From CAVTBX01 sp963733135 (GTDB lineage Bacteria > Actinomycetota > Thermoleophilia > Gaiellales > Gaiellaceae): DNA of 64,000 bases. The stretch spans positions 310,001 through 374,000 of the forward strand of contig CAVTBX010000008.1 of the NCBI GenBank assembly GCA_963733135.1. Reading direction: 5' to 3'. The notes under the pieces are model-generated. The model was not told the origin of the DNA. It worked only from the letters and a program-made list of their open reading frames with translations, and ran no database searches. This document shows positions 1-7,033 of the stretch, piece by piece. The position numbers were made by a program, and so were the translations under genes. Position 1 is the first letter of the stretch, and each line of letters begins with the position of its first letter.

Positions 1-477
1 CACGGACTGCGCGCCCGCGTCCTTCACGATCTGCACCGCGGCGGCGGTCGAGTTTCCGGTCGCGAGCATCGGGTCGAGCAGGATCACGTCGCGCGCGGCC
101 ACGTCGGCCGGGAGCTTCACGTAGTACTCGACCGGCTCGAGCGTCTCCTCGTTCCTGTAGAGCCCGATGAAGCCGACGCGTGCCCCCGAGATCAGCGAAA
201 GCACGCCGTCCAGCATCCCGAGCCCGGCGCGCAGAATCGGGCAGACCGCCACCTTCTTCCCCGTGATCCGCTGGACGGTTGTCCGCTCGAGGGGCGTGTC
301 GACCTCGACCTCCTCGGTCGCCATCTCCTTCGTCGCCTCGTAGGTGAGAAGGAGCGTGAGCTCGTTGACGAGCTGGCGAAAGAGGTGCGTGGGCGTCTCG
401 CGATCGCGGAGCATGCCGAGCTTGTGCTGCACCAGCGGGTGCTTGACCTCGACGACCCGCTGCGTCAGGACGCTCAC
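1..477 (-). CDS. upp: Uracil phosphoribosyltransferase, 3' end cut by the window edge
   Basis: Pyrimidine salvage enzyme that makes UMP from uracil and PRPP in the cytoplasm. About 159 residues are visible and roughly 50 C-terminal residues lie outside the window. The N-terminus reads MSVLTQRVVEVKHPLVQHK, a typical Upp start, followed by KKVAVCPILRAGLGMLDG and the PRPP-binding loop DPMLATGNST. The GTG start at 477 overlaps the TGA stop of glyA in a GTGA junction, so the two genes are probably cotranscribed and translationally coupled. Identification is from family motifs and is firm; the uracil-binding C-terminus cannot be checked. Confidence 0.95.
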   Translation of the reverse strand, partial: MSVLTQRVVEVKHPLVQHKLGMLRDRETPTHLFRQLVNELTLLLTYEATKEMATEEVEVDTPLERTTVQRITGKKVAVCPILRAGLGMLDGVLSLISGARVGFIGLYRNEETLEPVEYYVKLPADVAARDVILLDPMLATGNSTAAAVQIVKDAGAQSV

Positions 478-1767
478 GCGGCGTACGTGGTGAAGCCGCG
501 GAAGCTCGGGTAGAGCGGCCGGCGCTCCAGGAGCGACTCAGCCTGTCCGCGCAGCACAGCGAGATCCGCATCGTCGCCGAGCGCCCCGCCGATGATCTCC
601 CCCACCTCGCGCGAGTCCTCCGCGTCGAAGCCGCGCATCGTGATCGCCGGGGTGCCGAGCCGAAGCCCTGACGCGACCGTGGGCGGCCGCTCGTCGAACG
701 GCACCGTGTTTCGGTTCGCCGTGATCCTGACCTCGTCCAGGCGTTCCTCTGCGTCGCGACCCGTCCAGTCCGTGCGGCGGAGGTCGACCTGGAGGAGGTG
801 CGTGTCCGTGCCGCCCGTCAGGAGGTCGAGCCCGCCTTCTTGGAGCGCGTCTCCGAGAGCATCGGCGTTCGCGCGGATTCCCTCCTGGTACTCCCTGAAC
901 GCGGGCGAGCCGGCGATCTTGAAGCACGTCGCCTTGGCGGCGATCGTGTGCTCGAGCGGCCCGCCCTGCATTCCCGGGAAGACGGCCTTGTCGAGCTTCT
1001 CCGCGTGCTCCTCTCGGCAGAGGACGAAGCCGGCGCGCGGCCCGGCGAGTGTCTTGTGGGTCGTGGACGTGACGAAGTCGCAGTGCGGAACCGGGCTCGG
1101 GTGGATCCCGGCAGCGACGAGCCCCGCGAAGTGGGCCATGTCGCAGAGGAGAAGCGCGCCGACCTCGTCGGCGATCTCCCGGAAGCGGTCGGCCTCGATC
1201 GTCCGCGAGTAGGCGGAGCCGCCGCAGACGATGAGCTTGGGCCGGTGCACCTCGGCTAGCCGGCGAACCTCGTCGAAGTCGATGAGGTTCGTCTCGCGAT
1301 CGACTCCGTAGCCGGCGATTGTGTACAGCCGGCCCGAGAAGTTGACCTTGAGGCCGTGCGTCAGGTGGCCGCCGTGGTCGAGCCGCATGGCGAGGATCGT
1401 GTCCGCCGGGCTCGAGGCAGGAGAAGTAGACGGCCATGTTCGTCTGCGCGCCCGCATGGGGCTGCACGTTCGCGTGCTCGGCGCCGAAGAGCTCCTTCGC
1501 GCGGTCGATGGCGAGCTGCTCGATCTCGTCCACGACCTCGCAGCCGCCGTAGTACCGCCGGCCCGGATAGCCCTCGGCGTACTTGTTCGTCGGCACGCTG
1601 CCGACCGCCTCGAGCACGCTCGGCCAAGTGAAGTTCTCCGACGCGATCAGCTCGATCTGGCCGCGCTGGCGCTCGAGCTCGCGGCCGAGGAGGTCGGCGA
1701 TCTCGCCGTCGATCTCAGCGAGTCCGGCTTCGCGTAACCCCGCGAACGTCTCCTGGGCGACCGCCAT
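474..1767 (-). CDS. glyA: Serine hydroxymethyltransferase, interrupted by a +1 frameshift
   Basis: PLP enzyme interconverting serine and glycine with tetrahydrofolate; a one-carbon metabolism housekeeping gene. The N-terminal part (MAVAQETFAGLREAGLAEID, then IELIASENFTWPSVLEAVGS and NKYAEGYPGRRYYGGCE) is in one frame. The rest (LDHGGHLTHGLKVNFSG, the PLP-lysine motif TTHKTLAGPRAG, and C-terminus to TYAA) is in the next frame. The break is near 1403-1404, where CCCGGCGGACACG should read CCCGGCGACACG to give LEPGDTILAMRLDHGG; one extra base explains it. Apart from this the protein is full length (about 430 aa). A sequencing error is more likely than a real pseudogene, because glyA is normally essential. 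Its TGA overlaps the GTG of upp. Confidence 0.9.
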
Positions 1768-1858
1768 GGGTTGAGCTTACAGGGGCCCTGGGCTTGATCC
1801 CTCGAACGAGTGAACCTAAGCTCAGAAGGCTCGGGGTAAGGGAAACTAGGGGGCCGGC

Positions 1859-2158
1859 ATGACGACCACAGCGCAGATCGCGATCTTCTCGCTCCTCGGG
1901 CTGATCGTGCTCGCGCCGCTCGGACGGGAGTACGCGGACCTGCGTCGCTCCTGGGGTTTCAGTCGCCGGACTGCCTTCGGCACGACGCTGCTCGTCCTCC
2001 CGTCGATCGGGGTCGGGCTCGCGCTCGCGCTCCCGCTCGGGTCGCGACCGGCGCTCCAGTACGCGACGGCAGTGCTTGCGGGGCTCGTCGTCTACTCAGT
2101 CTCCGCGGCTGTCGTGCGGTCGTCGGCAACGCCCGCGGAGGTTCACAGCCGCCGCTAG
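1859..2158 (+). CDS. Small membrane protein of unknown function
   Basis: 99 aa with three hydrophobic segments, at about residues 5-22, 40-60 and 68-87, so probably an integral membrane protein. I do not recognise the family. The ATG is preceded by a plausible ribosome binding site (AGGGGG about 5 bases upstream). The gene diverges from glyA, with about 90 bases between the starts. It converges on tsaC so tightly that both TAG stops lie in the same palindromic CTAG at 2155-2158. Base composition matches the neighbours. Confidence 0.6.
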   Translation: MTTTAQIAIFSLLGLIVLAPLGREYADLRRSWGFSRRTAFGTTLLVLPSIGVGLALALPLGSRPALQYATAVLAGLVVYSVSAAVVRSSATPAEVHSRR

Positions 2159-2760
2159 TCGTAGGCCACCCGGAGACGCCTGAGAGCGTCCTCCACCGAG
2201 CCGCCTCCCTCTCGAAGGACAGCCGGCTCAGGACCGGTCAAGTCGAGAACCGTCGATGGTGTCCCGGGGAGCGGGCCGGCGTCGACCACCGCAGCGACCC
2301 CCGCGACGAGCTCGGCAGGAATGTCCTCGACCCGCGCCGGGTCGGGGCAGCCGTGACGGTTGGCGCTCGTCGCGGCCACAGCGCCGACCCGCTCGACAAC
2401 CGCTCGAGCATCCGGCTGAAGGTCGGGAACGCGGACGCCGATTGTGTCCGGCCGGTCTCCGGTGAGCCAGGCGAATCGCCTCGCGGGATTCGGGAGGACG
2501 AGCGTGTAGGCGCCCGGGAGTAGAGCTTCAGCCTGCACCGCGGGCTTGCCCGCGAGCTCCGGCACCGCCCCCAGGACCGCGTCGAGCCCGGCCGCGAGCA
2601 GCGCAACAGGCTGAGTCTCGGCGCGGCCTTTGAGTCTCGACAGTGCCCGCGCGGCGTCTTCGTGTGAGGCAGCGGCGCAGAGCCCGTACACGGTGTCCGT
2701 CGGCAGGATCGCGAGCTCGCCGGCTCGAATTGCTGCGACCGCCTGGTCGACGGCGGTCAG
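2155..2760 (-). CDS. tsaC: L-threonylcarbamoyladenylate synthase (Sua5/YciO/YrdC family)
   Basis: Makes threonylcarbamoyl-AMP from threonine, bicarbonate and ATP, the first step of the t6A37 modification of tRNAs reading ANN codons. Family hallmarks are ILPTDTVYGLCA near the N-terminus, SRLKGRAETQPVALL, LLPGAYTLVLPN, IGVRVPD and AATSANRHGCPDPA. There is no ATG, GTG or TTG between the prmC stop and the first conserved residues. The most economical start is a CTG at 2760, whose CTGA overlaps the TGA of prmC and would be reached by translational coupling. A longer reading from an ATG at 2874 inside prmC gives an unrelated N-terminus. The prfA-prmC-tsaC order groups translation-fidelity functions. 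Protein about 201 aa, lacking the extra Sua5 domain. Confidence 0.9.
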   Translation of the reverse strand: MTAVDQAVAAIRAGELAILPTDTVYGLCAAASHEDAARALSRLKGRAETQPVALLAAGLDAVLGAVPELAGKPAVQAEALLPGAYTLVLPNPARRFAWLTGDRPDTIGVRVPDLQPDARAVVERVGAVAATSANRHGCPDPARVEDIPAELVAGVAAVVDAGPLPGTPSTVLDLTGPEPAVLREGGGSVEDALRRLRVAYD

Positions 2761-3581
2761 CGGCGACCCTCGACGACACGCTCTCGTCCGGCGAGATCCC
2801 GCGTGATCCGCAGCTCCCGATACCCGACGTCGCGCAGGTGGGCGGCGAGCCCCTGCGCCTGGCCGTCGCCACACTCGAGCACGAGCGCGCCGTGCTCCTT
2901 GAGAACTCGGAGCGCGTCCGTCGCCAGCCGTTCGGCCACGCCTTCGCCCACGACGGCAAGCCTTGGCTCCCAGTCACGGATTTCGGGGTCGACCGAGTCG
3001 ACCTCGTCTTCGCGTACGTAGGGCGGGTTCGAGACCACGAGGTCGACGGGCCCGGCGAGCCCGTTGAGGAGATCCGTCTCGGCAAGGGTCACGCGTTCCG
3101 TCAGACCGTTTCGCTCTCGGTTGGCACAGGCGACCTCGAGTGCCTCCGGGGAGAGATCGATGCCGAGCACGCACGCCCCGGGATGCTCGGCGGCGATCGC
3201 GAGCGCGATCGCGCCCGAGCCCGTGCCGACGTCGACGACCCTCGGCGTCTCGACGTCGCGGATGAGTGCCAGCGCTCGCTCGACCACGACCTCCGTCTCC
3301 GGCCGCGGGACGAGGACTCGACGATCGACCGCGAGCGTCAGATTCCTGAAGTCCCACTCGCCGAGGATGTACGCGAGCGGCTCGCGGAGTCTTCGCCGGC
3401 TTACGAGCTCCGCCAGTCGGGTCCGCTCGGCCTCCGAGAGACCGCCGTCGCGGGCGTAGAGCTCCGTGCGCGTTCGGCCGAGCACGTCGGCCACGAGGTA
3501 CTCGGCGTCAACGCGCGGCGAGTCGACGCCGGCCTCGGCCAGGTCGCGCTCGGCCGCGCGGACCGCGTCGAGGGGCGTCAC
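2757..3581 (-). CDS. prmC: Peptide chain release factor N5-glutamine methyltransferase
   Basis: SAM-dependent enzyme that methylates the glutamine of the GGQ motif in release factors. It directly follows its presumed substrate gene prfA, with GTG start and TGA stop overlapping as GTGA. The 274-aa protein has the N-terminal helical domain (YLVADVLGRTRTELYARD), the substrate-contacting stretch EPLAYILGEWDFRNLTLAVD, and LVPRPETEVVVE. It also has the SAM site VVDVGTGSGAIALAIA and the catalytic NPPY motif (VVSNPPYVREDEV). Length is normal for the family. Confidence 0.96.
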   Translation of the reverse strand: MTPLDAVRAAERDLAEAGVDSPRVDAEYLVADVLGRTRTELYARDGGLSEAERTRLAELVSRRRLREPLAYILGEWDFRNLTLAVDRRVLVPRPETEVVVERALALIRDVETPRVVDVGTGSGAIALAIAAEHPGACVLGIDLSPEALEVACANRERNGLTERVTLAETDLLNGLAGPVDLVVSNPPYVREDEVDSVDPEIRDWEPRLAVVGEGVAERLATDALRVLKEHGALVLECGDGQAQGLAAHLRDVGYRELRITRDLAGRERVVEGRR

Positions 3582-4636
3582 GCCGGAGCAGCCGCGCTCT
3601 CGAGCGCACGCCGGCGGTCGTCCGCAGTCAGCGCTTCGGTGAACTCGTCGAGATCGCCCTCGACGATGCGGTCGAGCCGCTTGATCGTCAGGTTGACGCG
3701 GTGGTCGGTCACCCGGTTGTCCGGGTAGTTGTAGGTCCGGATCTTCTCCGCCCGCTCGCCGCCGCCGATCTGGGAGCGGCGCTCGGCCGCCAGTTCTTCC
3801 TGCTGGCGGCGCTGCTCAGCCTCGAGGAGCCGCGCGCGGAGGACGCGGAGCGCCTTCGTCTTGTTTTGAAGCTGTGACTTCTCGTCCTGCATGGCCACGA
3901 CGATCCCGGTCGGAAGATGGGTGATGCGCACGGCCGAGTCGGTCGTGTTCACGCTCTGGCCACCTGGGCCGGTCGAGCGGTAGACGTCGATCTTGAGGTC
4001 GTTCTGGTCGATCGCGACGTCGACGTCCTCGGCTTCCGGCATCACCGCAACCGTCGCGGTGGACGTGTGGATCCGGCCCTGCGACTCGGTGTCGGGAACG
4101 CGCTGCACTCTGTGCGTGCCGCCCTCCCACTTGAAGACGGAGTAGGCGCCGTCGCCCTTCACCGCGAACGTCAGATCCTTGTAGCCGCCCGTCTCGTTCG
4201 GGCTCGAGCCGAGCGTCTCGGTCTTGAAGCCGCGTCGCTCCGCGTAGCGGGTCAGCATCCGGTGAAGGTCGCCGGCCCAGATCGCTGCTTCGTCGCCCCC
4301 GACCCCCTGCCGGATCTCGACGATGACGTCCTTCGCATCGTTCGGGTCGCGCTCGACGAGCGCGAGCTTGAGATCGGACTCGAGCCGCTCAGCCTCGGCA
4401 CGCAGATCGTCGGCCATGGACGCGAGCTCGGCGTCACCCTCGGCGTCCGCGAGGTCCTGCGTGACCTGACGCCACTCCTGGGCGAGCTTGTGCGGGCCCT
4501 CGAGCTCCTTCAACCGACGGCCGGCGTCGGCGGCAGCGTTGCGATCGGAGAAGACCGCAGGGTCGGACATGCGCTCCTGCGCCTCCGCGTAGGAGCGCTC
4601 GAGCTCCTCGACAAGTGCGTCGATCGTGGCTGCCAT
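3578..4636 (-). CDS. prfA: Peptide chain release factor 1
   Basis: Class I release factor reading UAA and UAG stop codons. The ATG at 4636 gives MAATIDALVEELERSYAEAQ, the usual RF1 beginning; the frame is open further upstream but that part is low in family similarity. The 352-aa protein shows the codon-recognition loop with PDT in RVQRVPDTESQGRIHTST (the RF1 PxT tripeptide) and the peptidyl-hydrolase motif GGQ in STGPGGQSVNTTDSAVR. The C-terminal RIRTYNYPDNRVTDHR-like block is present as KIRTYNYPDNRVTDHRVN. First gene of the prfA-prmC-tsaC operon. Confidence 0.97.
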   Translation of the reverse strand: MAATIDALVEELERSYAEAQERMSDPAVFSDRNAAADAGRRLKELEGPHKLAQEWRQVTQDLADAEGDAELASMADDLRAEAERLESDLKLALVERDPNDAKDVIVEIRQGVGGDEAAIWAGDLHRMLTRYAERRGFKTETLGSSPNETGGYKDLTFAVKGDGAYSVFKWEGGTHRVQRVPDTESQGRIHTSTATVAVMPEAEDVDVAIDQNDLKIDVYRSTGPGGQSVNTTDSAVRITHLPTGIVVAMQDEKSQLQNKTKALRVLRARLLEAEQRRQQEELAAERRSQIGGGERAEKIRTYNYPDNRVTDHRVNLTIKRLDRIVEGDLDEFTEALTADDRRRALESAAAPA

Positions 4637-4732
4637 GCGGCAACCAGAATAGCCCTGCCACCTGATCCGGCCCCGCGTCGCGGCGGCGGGCTTTGCCCGT
4701 CGCCGCTCCCAAAGCAAGCTGGGTAAGAAGTC

Positions 4733-4781
4733 CCGACGGAAATCGTCATGGCTCCGCGAAGCGGAGCCGGATTTCCGTCGG
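4733..4781 (-). terminator. Hairpin after the DUF1385 gene, probable terminator
   Basis: A strong inverted repeat: outer arms CCGACGGAAAT and ATTTCCGTCGG (11 bp, perfect) enclose inner arms GGCTCCGC and GCGGAGCC around GAA. It lies 4 bases beyond the TAG of the DUF1385 gene and about 100 bases upstream of prfA, all on the minus strand. The U-tract on that strand is short, so termination may be partial, leaving some read-through into prfA. Confidence 0.6.
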
Positions 4782-4784
4782 CCG

Positions 4785-5696
4785 CTAGGCCATGACCTCG
4801 ACCTTGCGCTCCTCAGGCGTCAGTCGGCCTTCCAGCCGGAGCACCTCTCGGAGGGCTCGGATCGAGACTTCGATCTGGTCGAGCGTCGGCTCGCGCGTGG
4901 TCATGCGCTGGAGCCAGAGGCCGGGCATGAGGAGCGGCCGAAGCACGGGATTCGTCGGATGCTTCCCGGCGAAACGGATGATCTCGTACGCGATCCCGGC
5001 GATGACGGGCAGGAGCAGGATCCGCGTCGCGATCAGCCAGTACCAATCGGGCCGGCCGAAGAAGGCGAACACGAAAATCGCGACCACCATCACGTAGAGC
5101 AGGAAGGCGGTCCCGCAGCGGACGTGGAGGAGGCTGTAGCGCTGCACGCGCTCAGGCGTAAGCTCCTCGCCGGCCTCGTAGGCGTTGATCGCCTTGTGCT
5201 CGGCGGCGTGGTATTGGAAGACGCGCCGAAGTTCGGGCAGGAACGAGATCACCGTCAGGTAGAGCAGGAAGATGGCCACCCGGACGACCCCCTCGACGAT
5301 CACGAACCAGCTGGTCGACTCGATCGGCAGCCAGTTGGTCACGAGGGCCGGCGAGACCTTGAAGAGCAGCAGCGCGAACCCGATCGCGAGCGCGAAGGCG
5401 AACGCAAGCTGGCCGCGCGAAAGCTCGGTCTCCGGCTCGTCGGAGTCCTCGTCCTGGGCGGCGTAGTTCGCGGAGATCGCGAGCGCCCGAAACCCGATCG
5501 CGAGCGACTCGCCCAAGGCAACGACTCCGCGGATGACGGGAAGCCTCAGCCACCGATGCTCGAGAAGCTTCGAGGCGATCGGGCGATTGACCTCGGCGAT
5601 CTCGCCGTCGGGCTTACGGACCGCGACCGACCACGCGGACGGGCTCCGCATCATGACGCCCTCGAGGACTGCCTGTCCTCCAATCGGCGCGCTCAT
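4785..5696 (-). CDS. DUF1385 family (YqhQ-like) membrane protein
   Basis: 303-aa integral membrane protein. The N-terminal signature PIGGQAVLEGVMMRSPSAWS and the later block LRRVFQYHAAEHKAINAYEAGE are hallmarks of the DUF1385/YqhQ family. Hydrophobic segments fall at about residues 97-115, 130-155, 200-220 and 225-245. The metal-like HAAEHK motif is visible, but the biochemical role of the family is not established. In Gram-positive genomes these genes commonly lie near prfA, prmC and rpmE, as here. ATG start at 5696; a fold-back element separates it from rpmE. Confidence 0.9.
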   Translation of the reverse strand: MSAPIGGQAVLEGVMMRSPSAWSVAVRKPDGEIAEVNRPIASKLLEHRWLRLPVIRGVVALGESLAIGFRALAISANYAAQDEDSDEPETELSRGQLAFAFALAIGFALLLFKVSPALVTNWLPIESTSWFVIVEGVVRVAIFLLYLTVISFLPELRRVFQYHAAEHKAINAYEAGEELTPERVQRYSLLHVRCGTAFLLYVMVVAIFVFAFFGRPDWYWLIATRILLLPVIAGIAYEIIRFAGKHPTNPVLRPLLMPGLWLQRMTTREPTLDQIEVSIRALREVLRLEGRLTPEERKVEVMA

Positions 5697-5730
5697 GCTT
5701 TCCCCTATCGGCCCGAGGCTTGGTGGGGGT

Positions 5731-5864
5731 TAGGAGTGCCTTCGGGGAGGGCATGCGCCAAGCAGCGCGGTCGACTCGCACGGCGGCAAGGCTGGAGAAG
5801 CCTTGGTGCCGGGCGAGGCGGCTGCGCTGCGCCGTGCGCAGGCCCCCATCTGGAGGTGCTCCTA
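5731..5864. repeat. Long imperfect palindrome bounded by TAGGAG / CTCCTA
   Basis: Between the rpmE stop and the DUF1385 start lies a 134-bp fold-back. The ends are TAGGAGTGCC and GGTGCTCCTA, and the centre is CAAGGCT-ggaga-AGCCTTG. The intermediate arms GCAGCGC...CTCGC...CGGC pair with GCCG...GCGAG...GCGCTGC with few mismatches. Only one copy is present in the window. It resembles the three TA-bounded repeats at 16091, 46478 and 54954 in architecture but not in internal sequence. It could equally be an intergenic hairpin or terminator for rpmE. Confidence 0.5.
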
Positions 5865-5883
5865 GCCCGCATCGAGCCTCTCG

Positions 5884-6096
5884 CTACTGGGCTTGCTGAG
5901 CCCGCTCGAGACGGCGCTGGAACCGCTCGACGCGGCCGCCGGTGTCGAGGAGCTTCTGCTTGCCCGTGTAGAAGGGGTGGCACTCCGAGCAGATCTCGAC
6001 GTGCAGCTCGGGCTTCGTGGAACGCGTCTGGAACTCGTTGCCGCAGGAGCACCGCACGGTCGCGACGACGTAGTCGGGATGGATGTCAGGCTTCAT
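5884..6096 (-). CDS. rpmE: 50S ribosomal protein L31, zinc-binding form
   Basis: 70-aa large-subunit ribosomal protein. The sequence begins MKPDIHPDYVVATVRCSCGN and carries four cysteines (residues 16, 18, 36 and 39) in the C-x-C...C-x2-C arrangement of the zinc-containing (C+) L31 paralogue. It continues with the typical CHPFYTGKQKLLDTGGRVERF. The ATG at 6096 overlaps the 3' end of the upstream dehydratase gene by 11 bases, so it is probably the last gene of the etfB-to-rpmE run. Confidence 0.97.
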   Translation of the reverse strand: MKPDIHPDYVVATVRCSCGNEFQTRSTKPELHVEICSECHPFYTGKQKLLDTGGRVERFQRRLERAQQAQ

Positions 6097-7033
6097 CGGA
6101 AGCCAGGATACCAGCGGCCGTCGGGGCGGCTACGTTCCCGCCCGACACGATCGCGGCGACGGTTCTTCCCTGCACGTCCGCCACTTTCCCGGCGAGGAGG
6201 GCGGCGACGCCGACCGCAGCGGCGGGCTCGACCGCGAGCTTGGCGCGCTCGTAGAGGAAGCGGAACGCGTTGACGATCTCGGCCTCCGTGACGAGCACGG
6301 ACTCGACCCCGTGCTCCTGGCAGACGGCGAGTGCGTTCACGCCCGCGAAGGGGGCGTTCAAGCCGTCCGCGATCGACTCGGGGACGAGCGGGCGCGGCTC
6401 TCCAGCCTCGAGCGCCGCGTGGAGCGCCGCCGACCCTTCCGGCTCGACGGCAACGACCCGGGCTCGCGACGCCACAGCGGCAGCGATCCCGGAGACCAGC
6501 CCGCCGCCGCCGGTTGGGACGACGACGACTTCGACGTCGGGACGATCCTCCAGCACCTCGAGGCCGACGGTGCCCTGGCCGGCCTGGACGAGCGGGTCGT
6601 CGAAGGGATGGACGAGCGTCCTGCCGCTCTCGGTGCCGATCCCCTCGACCCGCTCGAACGCCTCGGACGGGTCCCGGGCCTCGAGATCGACCGTCGCGCC
6701 GTACCCCCGCGCCGCGGCGACCTTCTGCGGGCTCGCGCCGTCCCACATGACGACCAGGCAGTCGATGCCTTCGAGAGTGCACCCGTAGGAGAGCGCGGCA
6801 GCGTGATTTCCGGCCGAGATCGAGATCACACCGCGCGCCCGTTCCTCGGCGGACAGCGACGCGAGCCTCGTCAGGACGCCGCGGATCTTGAAGGAGCCCG
6901 TCTTCTGGAAGAGCTCGCACTTGAGGACGGCCGAGCCGCCGAAGGCCTCCCCGAGCGTCGCCGACGTGAGGAGCGGAGTGCGCGTGAGCCTGTTTCCGAT
7001 CGCGGCCGACGCGGCCACCACGTCGACGGGCAC
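6086..7033 (-). CDS. PLP-dependent serine/threonine dehydratase-like enzyme
   Basis: Fold-type II PLP enzyme of the threonine ammonia-lyase/serine dehydratase/serine racemase group, 315 aa, without the C-terminal regulatory ACT domain. The PLP lysine sits in QKTGSFKIRGVLTRL, the phosphate-cradle is SAGNHAAALSYG and the glycine-rich loop is PTGGGGLVSGIA; SGGN occurs near the C-terminus. The start is set at the GTG at 7033 (VPVDVVAASAAIGNRLTRTPLL), which shares one base with the TAG stop of ETF-QO (TAGTG). A catabolic role feeding 2-oxo acids is likely. A second paralogue with an ACT domain (ilvA) lies at 60135. Confidence 0.85.
   Translation of the reverse strand: MPVDVVAASAAIGNRLTRTPLLTSATLGEAFGGSAVLKCELFQKTGSFKIRGVLTRLASLSAEERARGVISISAGNHAAALSYGCTLEGIDCLVVMWDGASPQKVAAARGYGATVDLEARDPSEAFERVEGIGTESGRTLVHPFDDPLVQAGQGTVGLEVLEDRPDVEVVVVPTGGGGLVSGIAAAVASRARVVAVEPEGSAALHAALEAGEPRPLVPESIADGLNAPFAGVNALAVCQEHGVESVLVTEAEIVNAFRFLYERAKLAVEPAAAVGVAALLAGKVADVQGRTVAAIVSGGNVAAPTAAGILASDEA

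Noticed and set aside
592..1212. Long open frame on the plus strand opposite glyA, and many similar antisense frames through the window.
   Set aside because: High GC content leaves antisense frames open; the translations are Arg/Ser/Pro-rich with no family motifs, while the minus-strand gene is clear.
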